From the NCBI RefSeq assembly GCF_001650875.1, contig NZ_LXYI01000003.1, positions 1 to 64,000 on the forward strand: a stretch of 64,000 bases of DNA. The letters are read 5' to 3'. Under the pieces are notes generated by a model. That model was not told where the DNA came from and searched no databases. It saw only the letters and a list, made by a program, of their open reading frames with translations. Positions 45,083 to 53,731 of this stretch are shown here, in pieces (position 1 is the stretch's first letter; each line of letters opens with the position of its first letter). Source of the stretch: Sulfitobacter sp. EhC04 (GTDB taxonomy: Bacteria > Pseudomonadota > Alphaproteobacteria > Rhodobacterales > Rhodobacteraceae). Both the position numbers and the translations under genes were made by a program.

Positions 45083-47385
45083 AAAACGCGCATGACCCAT
45101 CCCTTGCCGTCATGGACCTGCCACGCCGCGATGCGCGCGACAAGCTGCGGGGCCGGACCAGATACACCGTCGATCAGGCAGGGCCGGAGGTTCTGCACGC
45201 GGTCTTGCTGCGCGCAACCGTGGCCTCGGCCCGCATCACTCGGCTGGATGTTACCCCGGCTTTGGCGATGGAGGGGGTCCACGCCGTCGCCACCCACCTC
45301 GACGCACCCGGCCTGCACGGCATCGGCATCGCGGATCATCCGATCTTTGCCAGCGATATCGTGCGCTATCACGGTGAACCCGTCGCCGTGATCGCGGCAG
45401 AGACCCTGGCCCTTGCCCGCCGCGCCGCCAGGGCCGTGATCGTCGACTATGAAACCCTGCCGCCGGTGCTGACCCTGCAAGCGGCTTTGGCCCCCGATGC
45501 GCCGCTCGTCCATCCCGGTTGGGAGAATTACGATGTGCTGCACCCCGGCGCGGCACGCGGCGGCAATGTCGCATGGGAAGCGCGGGTTGACCGTGGCGAT
45601 ACCGATGCGGCTTTCGCCCGCAAGGATGTCACCATTGTCGAAGGCAGCTATGACGTCGGGCGGCAGAACCATGTGCCGTTTGAACCGCGCGCGGTGATCG
45701 CCTCATATGAGGATGGCCGTTTCCACATCCAGACCTCCACCCAGGCCCCATGGACGGTCAAACATGTCGTCGCCACGGTGTTGCAGGTGCCGGAATTCGC
45801 CGTGCGGGTGACAGTGCCTGCGGTCGGCGGCGGCTTCGGGCTGAAGTTCGATTGCTCCCTCGAACCCTATGCCGCGATCCTTGCGCGCAAGTCCGGGCGC
45901 AGCGTGTCGCTGGTCAATTCCCGCCGCGAGGAAATGATGACATGCCTGTGCCGGGAGAACGCCGAAATCCGCATCCGCTCCGCCATTGACGCCGAAGGGG
46001 CCATTGTCGCCCGCGAGGCAACCGTGCTGATGGACTGCGGCGCATATGGTGGCGAACAGGTGTTCCTGACCACGATGACCGCGCATACGCTGGCGGGCAA
46101 CTACCGGCTGGGGGCTGCGAAAATCCTGACACGGGCGGTCTATACCAACACCCCGCCAAACGGGGCCTTCCGCGCCTGCAACGGGGTCTACAACACTTTC
46201 GCGCTGGAACGGCATACGGACGAAATCTGCGCCGCGATCGGGATGGACCCCTTTGCGTTCAGACGCCGCAACGTGATCGGCGATGGCGACATCGGGGCCA
46301 CCGGCCAGACCTTTCAGGGCGATGTGCTGCGCCCCATGCTGGACCGCATGATTGACAAATACCCGGTTGAACGGCGCAGCGGCAGGCTGCCCGATGGGCG
46401 TCTTTACGGGCGCGCGACAACGGTGGGAACCTGGTTCATCTTTGTCGGCCCCTCTGCGGCAACGGTGAACCTGAACGCGGACGGCAGTGCCACGCTGGTC
46501 ACCGCCGGGGTCGAAATCGGATCGGGTACGATGATGCAATCCCTGCCGCAGATTGTCGCGGCAAACCTTGGCATTCATCCCGATGCGGTGATCGTGAAAA
46601 CCGCCGACACCGATGCCGCCGGGCGCGACCTGGGTGTCGGCGGCGGGCGCACAACCGTCTCCATCGGCGCGGCCAGCGAGGCGGCCTGCGCCGAGGTGCG
46701 GGAAAAACTGCTGACCGTGGCGGCCAGATTGTTGCAAACCAGTGCCACGGCCCTGGTGCTGACCAACGGGCGGGTCGAGATCGCAGGCAAACCCGGCAGC
46801 GGCATGGCCCTGAAGGCCGTGATTGCCGAGGCAGAGCTGACAACCGGCCCGATCGCCGGCAGCGGTGCCTTTACCGCAGCGGGGACAACAGCCATGCCCG
46901 GCTGCGCCACCGGCCATTTCATTGACGCCATCGACATCCCGGTCTTTGCGGTCCACGACTGCGAGGTGGCGGTTGATGAAACTTCTGGTCGTTGCGAAAT
47001 CCTGTCCTACCGCGTGGTGCAGGACGTGGGCCGCGCCCTGAACCGGCGTGCCATCCACGGCCAGATTCAGGGCGGCGTGGTGCAGGGCATCGGCTATGCC
47101 CTGACCGAAGAGGTCACGATCGGCGCAGACGGTGCCATCGAGCAGACCGGCTTTGACACCTATCATGTGCCGCTGGCGGGTGATGTCCTGCCCGTCGACT
47201 TCGACCTCTACGAAGGCGCGCCCTCCCTCGGGCCGCTGGGCACCAAGGGGGCGGGCGAGGTGCCGATCCTGAATGTCGCCGCAACGCTGGCCTGCGCGAT
47301 TGCCAATGCCACGGGAAAGCCGGTCGCCTCCCTGCCCATGACACCTGAACGGGTTGCGGCCCTGATTGCGGGTGATGCGAGGTAG
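45079..47385 (+). CDS. coxL: Molybdenum hydroxylase, molybdopterin large subunit
   Basis: 768 aa of the xanthine dehydrogenase/CoxL family. Cofactor-contact regions are PAVGGGFGLKFDCSLEPYAAILA, NGAFRACNGVYN (in place of the usual R..G.P.) and the catalytic Glu loop LGTKGAGEVPILN near residue 727. The active-site loop after VGGGFG does not have the CO-dehydrogenase cysteine loop (VAYRCSFR), so CO oxidation is unlikely. These enzymes hydroxylate N-heterocycles or aldehydes. Position after hyuAB suggests that the product is later opened as a cyclic amide. Confidence 0.87.
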   Translation: MKNAHDPSLAVMDLPRRDARDKLRGRTRYTVDQAGPEVLHAVLLRATVASARITRLDVTPALAMEGVHAVATHLDAPGLHGIGIADHPIFASDIVRYHGEPVAVIAAETLALARRAARAVIVDYETLPPVLTLQAALAPDAPLVHPGWENYDVLHPGAARGGNVAWEARVDRGDTDAAFARKDVTIVEGSYDVGRQNHVPFEPRAVIASYEDGRFHIQTSTQAPWTVKHVVATVLQVPEFAVRVTVPAVGGGFGLKFDCSLEPYAAILARKSGRSVSLVNSRREEMMTCLCRENAEIRIRSAIDAEGAIVAREATVLMDCGAYGGEQVFLTTMTAHTLAGNYRLGAAKILTRAVYTNTPPNGAFRACNGVYNTFALERHTDEICAAIGMDPFAFRRRNVIGDGDIGATGQTFQGDVLRPMLDRMIDKYPVERRSGRLPDGRLYGRATTVGTWFIFVGPSAATVNLNADGSATLVTAGVEIGSGTMMQSLPQIVAANLGIHPDAVIVKTADTDAAGRDLGVGGGRTTVSIGAASEAACAEVREKLLTVAARLLQTSATALVLTNGRVEIAGKPGSGMALKAVIAEAELTTGPIAGSGAFTAAGTTAMPGCATGHFIDAIDIPVFAVHDCEVAVDETSGRCEILSYRVVQDVGRALNRRAIHGQIQGGVVQGIGYALTEEVTIGADGAIEQTGFDTYHVPLAGDVLPVDFDLYEGAPSLGPLGTKGAGEVPILNVAATLACAIANATGKPVASLPMTPERVAALIAGDAR

Positions 47386-47584
47386 GAGCCCTTGCCGCTT
47401 TCCCCTGCGCGGGATCAGGGCCATAGGCCGCCGCGCGGCCAGTTGGGCCACCTGCGATCATGCCGGTCAAAGCGCTTCCCGCTACGGCGGCCCGCGTTAA
47501 GCCTGACCCCCCAAACGCGGCCTGAAAACAAGGGGATCAACGCGCCGGGCGACAAGGGGTCCTTCAAGGCAAACCCGAAATGCC

Positions 47585-48100
47585 TTAGCCCGAGGTAATA
47601 CCCTCTGTCGGGGGTAGCGGTGACGGGGTCGACACATGCTCTGGCCGCCGTTTTTCGTAAAAGGCATTGCCGCCGGTCGTCACGACATAGTGGATGTTGT
47701 TGAAATTCGCCTGATACCACGCCGCGTGAAAGAATTTGGCCGCAGCGGTCCGGGGGTGTCTCTCGCCGGTGTAGACCGCGATGGCGGTTTCGCGGGCAAG
47801 CGCGGCCCCCTTGCTGTCCATCGGGCTGGTCATGACGCCGGGGGCGAACTGGTTCGGCTGGCCCACCACAGCGCAGATCGTGTCGGGAAAGGCGTCGGAC
47901 TCGACCCGGTTCATCACCACACTGCCCACCGCGATCATGCCATCCCGGCTGGAGCGGTTCGATTCGAAATACATCGCGCGGGCCAGGCATTCGACAGCAT
48001 TTGCAGGCGGTGGCGGCGGCGCGGACCCGCCGCAGCCCGCGACAAGGGTTACCAGGGCCAGCCCGGTAACAGTCAGGCATTTCAAACTAATCCGTGGCAC
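47585..48100 (-). CDS. Cell wall hydrolase lipoprotein (SleB-like)
   Basis: About 171 aa from the GTG at 48100 (GAGG upstream; another GTG at 48115 is possible). The signal peptide ends in a lipobox LVTLVAGCGGS, then a proline stretch. The Hydrolase_2 domain follows: CLARAMYFESNRSSRDGMIAVGSVVMNRVESDAFPDTICAVVGQ (split: CLARAMYFESNRSS, GMIAVGSVVMNRV) and KFFHAAWY. The family cleaves peptidoglycan. An open extension well upstream is rejected because of its low complexity and because it runs antisense to the next gene. Confidence 0.82.
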   Translation of the reverse strand: MPRISLKCLTVTGLALVTLVAGCGGSAPPPPPANAVECLARAMYFESNRSSRDGMIAVGSVVMNRVESDAFPDTICAVVGQPNQFAPGVMTSPMDSKGAALARETAIAVYTGERHPRTAAAKFFHAAWYQANFNNIHYVVTTGGNAFYEKRRPEHVSTPSPLPPTEGITSG

Positions 48101-48262
48101 GCGTACAGCCCTCACATCCTGGGTCGCCTTTGTCGCGCGGAGGATATTCTGCAAGCCCCGCCCTGGGCAAGCGGAATGCTGCGGCGCGGGGCCTGCCCCC
48201 TCGCCATGGGCGCATTGTTGCCTTATGCAAAACCCGACGCCCCTGACAACGGAAAGACCCGC

Positions 48263-48937
48263 ATGAGATGTGCCGCGATCGTGACTGCCTGCGTGCTGGG
48301 CCTGCTGGCCGGGCCTGCGCTCTCGGAAAAGCTGAGCTTTGCCATGGCCCTTGGCGCGCGCCAGATCGGCACGCTGACCTTTGACGGCGGGCCGCGCGCG
48401 GGCCGTCTGCTGGCGGTCATGGACAACACCCCGCTGGGCGTGGCCGATGGCAGCTTCGAGGCAGTGACCAAGGCGCGCGGCACGGCGGTGGGCTACGAAA
48501 GCCGCAGCCGGGGCAGCAAGCAGCGCGACATTGCGGTGACGCGGGCTGCAGGGCAGGTGACGGAAGTGACCGTCACCCCGGCGGATGAGGCAACGGACCT
48601 CAGCGATGTGGCGCAGGTGCCAAAGGGTGTGATCTCCCTGACCGAGGCCTTCGCCGCACTGGCGCTGGGCCGCGATTGCCCGAAACCGATGGTTGTCCAC
48701 GATGGCCGCCGGGTGGTGCGCATCGCCACCGCCGCGCGCAGCGACAGCGGCAGCGAGGTGACCTGCAAGATGTCCTACCGCGTGGTGCAGGGGCCGGGGC
48801 ATCTGTCGCCCTTCCGGTTCCGGACACTGGGGATGCAACTGACCTACGCCAGCGCCGCATTGCAACGCATCACGCTCAGCGCGGGCGGTTTCGATGTGAC
48901 GCTGACGCGGCAGGGGGCGAAGGCGGCGCTGGAGTAG
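48263..48937 (+). CDS. Secreted DUF3108-like protein
   Basis: 224 aa. The signal peptide is MRCAAIVTACVLGLLAGPALS (1-21). The remainder is beta-rich and begins EKLSFAMALGARQIGTLTFDG, with a later VVHDGRRVVRIATAARSDSG and a C-terminal QRITLSAGGFDVTLTRQG. It resembles outer-membrane or periplasmic DUF3108 proteins of unknown function. It is divergent from the wall hydrolase, with about 160 nt between. I cannot assign a role. Confidence 0.7.
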   Translation: MRCAAIVTACVLGLLAGPALSEKLSFAMALGARQIGTLTFDGGPRAGRLLAVMDNTPLGVADGSFEAVTKARGTAVGYESRSRGSKQRDIAVTRAAGQVTEVTVTPADEATDLSDVAQVPKGVISLTEAFAALALGRDCPKPMVVHDGRRVVRIATAARSDSGSEVTCKMSYRVVQGPGHLSPFRFRTLGMQLTYASAALQRITLSAGGFDVTLTRQGAKAALE

Positions 48938-49003
48938 GTTGGTCAAGCCGCCCCGCCCGGCTTCCCGGAATCGAAGTTTGCGGTCTTGTACAGGCGCGAC
49001 AGA

Positions 49004-49161
49004 GGTTCGCGCCCGACCCCGAGGGGGGGCGTGGTGAGGCTTGGCGCGCGATCCGGGTATGGCGAGAGGTTGCAACAGGTGGAAACGTTGGAATAATTCG
49101 CGCCCGCCGTTTTGCCGAAGGCAAACCTGCGGTTTGACGGGGGCGGGGTCGGGCGCGAACC
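49004..49161. repeat. Intergenic element bounded by an 18-bp perfect inverted repeat
   Basis: GGTTCGCGCCCGACCCCG (49004-49021) and its exact complement (49144-49161) bound 158 nt. Inside are TTTGCC-GAA-GGCAAA near 49112-49126 and a core GGCGAGAGGTTGCAACAGG..GGAAACGTTGG. A CCGGATCGC/GCGATCCGG hairpin abuts the right side (49160-49179). It lies between convergent genes. The core resembles that inside the element at 57263-57405. Confidence 0.6.
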
Positions 49162-49219
49162 GGATCGCAAGCGATCCGGGGACGAATGGCAAGCGGAATG
49201 TACTTTGGCTTCGGGGCAC

Positions 49220-50083
49220 CTAACCCGCATCGTGAAGCTGTATGAGCCTTCCAACCACATCCTCGAACGGCGTATGCCGGTACGCCGGACACAGCTCAGC
49301 GAAACTCTCGCCGCACAGACGGTGCGGATGATCGAACAGGTAGCGCTGTTCAAGCAGTTCACGCCCCAGTTCCCAGACCGGCGCGCTCAGCCGCAGCGCC
49401 CACCAGGGGAACTGGCCGATCTTCATCCCGCGACCGCTCTGGCGTGTGATCTCACCGGCCAGATCGTCAATGCTGAAGCTGTGGCCGGGCAGGGCGACAT
49501 CGGCAAAAACCGGCAGATCGTCCAGTTTCGACAAGGCAACAGCCGCGCGGGCGAAATCGGGCAGATAGACATGGGCCCGCTCGACCCCGGGCGCGCCCAT
49601 TGCCGTGATCCGGCCCTTGTGCAGCTTTTTCAGCACCACCAGCCCGATCGCCTGACCGCACCGCTGGTCATCAATGAAGTCTCCTCCGCGCAGGATTGTC
49701 ACCGGCAGGCCAGAGCTGCGCCAGGCGGCTTCCATCTCGACGCGAATTTGCCCTTTCCGGCTGCAGGGTCGGTGCGGTGTATCGGCCGACCAGGGACCGG
49801 GTTGGTTGCCATAGACATAGACATTGCCGGGGATCAGAACCCGCGCGCCACTTGCGCGGGCGGCGCTCATGGCAAGCTCGGTGATCTTTGGGATCTGCCG
49901 CGCCCAGTCGTGGTAATCCGGCGGGTTCATGGCATTGACAATCAGATCGGCACCGCGCGCCGCCTGAGCAGGATCGGTGCCGCGCTGGAAACGGCGGACG
50001 CGCCAGCCATCGGCTGAAAAGGCCCGGTCAAAAGCCTGGCCTGCAAAACCCGAGGCACCAAGAATAAGAACAGTTCGGGACAT
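49220..50083 (-). CDS. NAD-dependent epimerase/dehydratase family protein
   Basis: 287 aa, extended SDR type. The nucleotide-binding loop is VLILGASGFAGQAFDRAF at the N-terminus, and an atypical active-site region NVYVYGNQPGPWSADTPHRP holds a Tyr but not a clear YxxxK. The start MSRTVLILG has AAAGGAG upstream. It is divergent from a LysR gene 94 nt away, a common regulator-target pairing. The substrate is unknown; NAD(P)H-binding reductases of this type often act on small carbonyls. Confidence 0.8.
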   Translation of the reverse strand: MSRTVLILGASGFAGQAFDRAFSADGWRVRRFQRGTDPAQAARGADLIVNAMNPPDYHDWARQIPKITELAMSAARASGARVLIPGNVYVYGNQPGPWSADTPHRPCSRKGQIRVEMEAAWRSSGLPVTILRGGDFIDDQRCGQAIGLVVLKKLHKGRITAMGAPGVERAHVYLPDFARAAVALSKLDDLPVFADVALPGHSFSIDDLAGEITRQSGRGMKIGQFPWWALRLSAPVWELGRELLEQRYLFDHPHRLCGESFAELCPAYRHTPFEDVVGRLIQLHDAG

Positions 50084-50165
50084 GGGAACTCCTTTGGTTT
50101 TCTGTTGCCCCCCCTTGTTGCTCAAATCCATACGAATAGGGATTGCCAGAAATTGAAGTTTGGGT

Positions 50166-50179
50166 ATTCATAAATGAAT
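50166..50179. promoter_or_regulatory. Palindrome at the LysR start
   Basis: ATTCAT-AA-ATGAAT is a perfect 14-bp dyad that overlaps the first ATG codons of the LysR gene. It could be an autoregulatory operator in the 94-nt divergent gap; the true LysR start would then be the Met two codons later (50184). Confidence 0.35.
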
Positions 50180-51086
50180 GGATATGCGGGCATTGGACTG
50201 GTCGCTGCTGCAAAGCTTTCTGCAGGTGGCAAAGGCGGGATCGCTGTCGGCGGCATCGCGCGCCTGCGGCATCAGCCAGCCGACACTGGGGCGACATGTG
50301 CGCGCGCTGGAAACCGCCTTGGAACAGCCGCTCTTTGACCGCAGGCCCGGCGGGCAGGGCCTGACCGCCCTGGGCCATCAGCTTTTTGATCATGTGTGCA
50401 AGATGGAAGACGCGGCCTCCCATGTGGCGCTCACTGCCGCAGGCAAAAGCGCCCGGCTGGAGGGGCGGGTGCGCATCACCGCGTCACGGGTCGTGGCCTA
50501 TTGGCATCTGCCGCCGATCCTGGCCCGCCTGCGCGCGGAAGAGCCGGGCATCCAGATCGACCTTGTGGCCTCCGACATGCCGGAAAACCTGATGCACCGC
50601 GAGGCCGATATCGCCCTGCGGATGTTCCGGCCCGAACGCGGCAACCTGATCGCGCAAAAGATCGCGGAACTGCCGCTGGGGCTGTACGCCGCGAAGAGCT
50701 ATGTCGCCCGTGTCGGCCGCCCCGACACGCCCGAGGCGCTGATGAAAATGGATTTTGTTGGCTTTGACAGATCCGAGCTGATCCTGCGCCTGATGGCTCA
50801 GAACGGGCTTCATGTCACCCGCGACTTCTTCCCGCTGCGCTGCGAGGACCAATTGGTCAACTGGTCCCTTGTCTGTGCTGGCGGCGGTGTGGGCGGGTTC
50901 CAGCGCACCGTCGGCGACGCGGACCCCCGTGTTGAACACATCGCGGAATTCGTGACCCTTCCGGCATTACCTGTCTGGCTTGTGGTCCCGGACGCCCTGC
51001 GCCATGTCCCCCGGATTGCGCGGGTGCGGGACATGCTGGCACAGGGGCTGGCAAACCTCGGCAAGCCCGGTGGCCACACCCTATGA
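50178..51086 (+). CDS. LysR family regulator
   Basis: 302 aa. The winged helix is SLLQSFLQVAKAGSLSAASRACGISQPTLGRHVRALETALEQPLF (split: LQSFLQVAKAGSLSAASRAC, SQPTLGRHVRALE), followed by RPGGQGLTALG. A LysR substrate domain follows with PPILARLRAEEPGIQIDLV. It probably controls the divergent epimerase/dehydratase gene. It is convergent with the aminotransferase gene, with 20 nt between. Confidence 0.87.
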   Translation: MDMRALDWSLLQSFLQVAKAGSLSAASRACGISQPTLGRHVRALETALEQPLFDRRPGGQGLTALGHQLFDHVCKMEDAASHVALTAAGKSARLEGRVRITASRVVAYWHLPPILARLRAEEPGIQIDLVASDMPENLMHREADIALRMFRPERGNLIAQKIAELPLGLYAAKSYVARVGRPDTPEALMKMDFVGFDRSELILRLMAQNGLHVTRDFFPLRCEDQLVNWSLVCAGGGVGGFQRTVGDADPRVEHIAEFVTLPALPVWLVVPDALRHVPRIARVRDMLAQGLANLGKPGGHTL

Positions 51087-51106
51087 CCTGATGACCGGGC
51101 CGCTGC

Positions 51107-52435
51107 TCAGCCGGTTGCAGCCTCGATGCTCTCGGCCAGCACATCGACGATCCGGTCGATCTCCGCTTCGGTCGCGGTGAAACAGGGGGCCAGCAGCACA
51201 TGGTCGCCATGCACCCCGCCCGCGCAGCCCTGTGACGGATAGGTGATCACGCCCCGGTCCATCGCGGCCTGCAACAGCCGCCCGGCAATGTTCTGTGTCA
51301 CGTCGAAGGGGGCCTTGCTGTCGCGGTCGGCCACCACCTCTGCGGTCCAGAACAGGCCGCGCCCGCGAATGTCGCCGACATGGGCGTGCTGGCCCAGCCG
51401 GTCGCGCAACCCGGTCTCCAGCCTTGATCCAAGGGACCGCACCCGCGCCAGCAGGTCCCTGTCGTCGATCTCCTGCATCACCGCCAGCGCCCCGGCGCAG
51501 GCCACCGCGTGGGACATATAGGTATGCCCGTTCCACAGCTTGCCACTGCCCGACAGGATCGCCCCCACCACCTTTTCCGAGGCCATGACAGCAGCGATCG
51601 GCATATAGCCCGCGCCCAGCCCCTTGGCCATTGTGGTGATGTCGGCGGCAATGCCTTCCTGCTCCAGCGCAAACAGGCTGCCGGTGCGGCCCATGCCGCA
51701 CATGACCTCATCCGCGATGTACAGCACCCCGTGGGTGTCGCAGATCTCGCGGATGCGTTTGAAATAGCCCGCCGGGGCCGGTTGCGAGCCCAGCGAGGCC
51801 CCCACCACAGGTTCCGCGATAAAGGCGGCGACGGTCTCAGGGCCAAGCGCCTGAATGCTGTCCTCAAGCTGGTTCGCCATCCGCAGCGCGAAATCGGCCT
51901 CGGTCTCGTCCTGCTCTTGCAGGCGGTAGGGATAGGCGGCCTCGATATGATCCACGTCGATCAGCATCGGCTGGAACGGCGCGCGGCGGCCCGCGTGGCC
52001 GCCCACCGCCAGCGCCCCCAGCGTATTGCCGTGATAGCTGGGCGCGCGGGCGATCAGGTGGGTGCGCTCGGGCTGGCCATTCTCAAGGTGGTACTGCCGC
52101 GCCAGCTTCAGCGCCGCCTCCATCGCCTCGGAGCCGGAGCCGAGGTACATCACGCGGCCCTCGCCGGTGCCCTCGGGGGCATGGGCGATCAGGTAATCGG
52201 CCAGCGCCTCTGCCGGTTCATTGGTGAAAAGCCCGGTATGCGCGTAGCTGAGGGTTTCCATCTGCCGCGTTACCGCCGCCCGCACCGCCGCATTGTCATG
52301 GCCCAGGCTGGACACCGCCGCCCCGCCGCAGGCATCAAGGTATCGGGTGCCCTTGCTGTCGATCAGGTACGACCCCTCGCCGCGTACAATGACGGGCTGA
52401 TCTGCGGTCAGGCTGCGACGTAGGACATGGCTCAT
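51107..52435 (-). CDS. Class III (omega-type) aminotransferase
   Basis: 442 aa, PLP fold type I. GSGSEAMEAALKLARQYH binds the cofactor phosphate, ADEVMCGMGRTGSLFALE holds the conserved DE, and TTMAKGLGAGYMPIAAV contains the Schiff-base lysine. Start MSHVLRRSL lies 15 nt inside the longest open frame. Members move amino groups from beta-alanine, GABA, taurine or diamines to pyruvate or 2-oxoglutarate; the substrate here is undetermined. It is divergent from the BMP-type importer, so pyrimidine-derived beta-amino acids are a reasonable guess. Confidence 0.87.
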   Translation of the reverse strand: MSHVLRRSLTADQPVIVRGEGSYLIDSKGTRYLDACGGAAVSSLGHDNAAVRAAVTRQMETLSYAHTGLFTNEPAEALADYLIAHAPEGTGEGRVMYLGSGSEAMEAALKLARQYHLENGQPERTHLIARAPSYHGNTLGALAVGGHAGRRAPFQPMLIDVDHIEAAYPYRLQEQDETEADFALRMANQLEDSIQALGPETVAAFIAEPVVGASLGSQPAPAGYFKRIREICDTHGVLYIADEVMCGMGRTGSLFALEQEGIAADITTMAKGLGAGYMPIAAVMASEKVVGAILSGSGKLWNGHTYMSHAVACAGALAVMQEIDDRDLLARVRSLGSRLETGLRDRLGQHAHVGDIRGRGLFWTAEVVADRDSKAPFDVTQNIAGRLLQAAMDRGVITYPSQGCAGGVHGDHVLLAPCFTATEAEIDRIVDVLAESIEAATG

Positions 52436-52586
52436 GCGGTCTCTCCCCATTGGCGATGGATCGCCCTTTGGCTGGGCGCACAGCCCGGCCGGTGGCAGAA
52501 GTATTGCCTAAATCGACAGCCTTGTCTTGACTCATCCGGGCCACTGGCAAACGATCTGCCACACTGCATAACAATGGGGGATTATC

Positions 52587-53597
52587 ATGACCACACGTCG
52601 CTTCACGCGCCGCCACCTGCTCGGCTCCGCCGCTGCCATGGCGGGCGCTTTCGCCCTGGCACCGCGCACAGCCCTTGCCGCCGACCCGATCAAGGTCGCG
52701 GGTATCTATACCGTGCCTGTCGAACAGCAATGGGTCAGCCGCATCCACAAGGCCGCCGAAGCGGCACAGGCCCGCGGTGACATCGAATATGTCTTTACCG
52801 AAAACGTCTCCAACACCGATTACGCCCGCGTCATGCGCGAATATGCCGAAAGCGGGAACACCCTGATCATCGGTGAGGTCTTTGGCGCGGAGCAGGAAGC
52901 GCGCGAGGTCGCCGCCGATTACCCCGATGTGGCCTTCCTGATGGGGTCCAGCTTCAAGGAAGACGCGGGCCTGCCGAACTTTGCCGTCTTCGACAATTAC
53001 ATTCAGGACGCCGCCTATCTGTCCGGCATCATCGCAGGCGCGATGACGCAAAGCGGCAACATCGGCATGGTCGGCGGCTTCCCGATCCCGGAGGTGAACC
53101 GCCTGATGCATGCCTTCATGGCCGGCGCCGCCGAGATGAAGCCCGACATCGCCTTTCAGGTCAGCTTCATCGGGTCGTGGTTCGATCCGCCCAAGGCCAA
53201 GGAAACCGCATTTGCGATGATCGAGAACGGGGCGGATGTGCTTTATGCTGAACGGTTCGGCGTCTCGGACGCGGCGCAGGAAAAGGGCGTGCTGGCCATC
53301 GGCAATGTGATCGACACGCAGGCGGAATACCCCGATACCGTCGTAGCCTCGGCGATCTGGCATTTTGAGCCGACGCTGGATGCGGCGATTGCCGCGGTGA
53401 AGGCGGGCGAGTTCAAGGCGGCGGATTATGGCGTCTATTCCTTCATGAAGGAAGGCGGCGCGTCGCTGGCCCCCTTGGGCAGTTTCGAGGGCAAGGTGCC
53501 GCAGGAAGCGCTGGATCTGGTCGCGGAACGCAGCAAGGCGATCAAGGCGGGTGAGTTCACCGTCGAGATCAACGACGAAGAGCCGAAGTCCAGTTGA
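52587..53597 (+). CDS. BMP-family nucleoside-type binding protein
   Basis: 336 aa with a twin-arginine-like leader TTRRFTRRHLLGSAAAMAGAFALA and cleavage near ALAAD. The mature part matches BmpA/PnrA: IKVAGIYTVPVEQQWVSRIHKA, EVAADYPDVAFLMGSSF, NYIQDAAYLSGIIAGAMTQSGNIGMVGGFPIPEVN. PnrA proteins bind purine nucleosides; other members bind bases or related rings. A large stem-loop separates it from the ATPase gene. Confidence 0.87.
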   Translation: MTTRRFTRRHLLGSAAAMAGAFALAPRTALAADPIKVAGIYTVPVEQQWVSRIHKAAEAAQARGDIEYVFTENVSNTDYARVMREYAESGNTLIIGEVFGAEQEAREVAADYPDVAFLMGSSFKEDAGLPNFAVFDNYIQDAAYLSGIIAGAMTQSGNIGMVGGFPIPEVNRLMHAFMAGAAEMKPDIAFQVSFIGSWFDPPKAKETAFAMIENGADVLYAERFGVSDAAQEKGVLAIGNVIDTQAEYPDTVVASAIWHFEPTLDAAIAAVKAGEFKAADYGVYSFMKEGGASLAPLGSFEGKVPQEALDLVAERSKAIKAGEFTVEINDEEPKSS

Positions 53598-53635
53598 GTG
53601 CAGGCATTGCAGATGGTTTCGCCCGGCCGCAGGCC

Positions 53636-53697
53636 GGGCAGCGCCGTCCCGCCCCCATGGGGCGGCGCTTTGCGCCCCCCTCGGGACGGCGCTGCCC
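53636..53697 (+). terminator. Large stem-loop between binding protein and ATPase genes
   Basis: GGGCAGCGCCGTCCCG (53636-53651) pairs exactly with 53682-53697, a 16-bp GC-rich stem with a 30-nt loop that itself holds CCCCATGGGG. It is followed by CTTTCC, not a T run. As in other importers, such a hairpin after the binding-protein gene probably protects that message or thins downstream transcription. Confidence 0.6.
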
Positions 53698-53731
53698 TTT
53701 CCACCTGCCAAGAACCGTTGACCGCATCTGA

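Noticed and set aside
45079..47385. Aerobic CO dehydrogenase
   Set aside because: The gene order is CoxM-S-L, but the large subunit lacks the cysteine active-site loop of true CO dehydrogenases, so it is called only as a molybdenum hydroxylase.
48101..49219. Long N-terminal extension of the SleB-like hydrolase
   Set aside because: The extension is antisense to the DUF3108-like gene and low-complexity; a lipoprotein signal begins at about 48085, so the GTG at 48100 is preferred.
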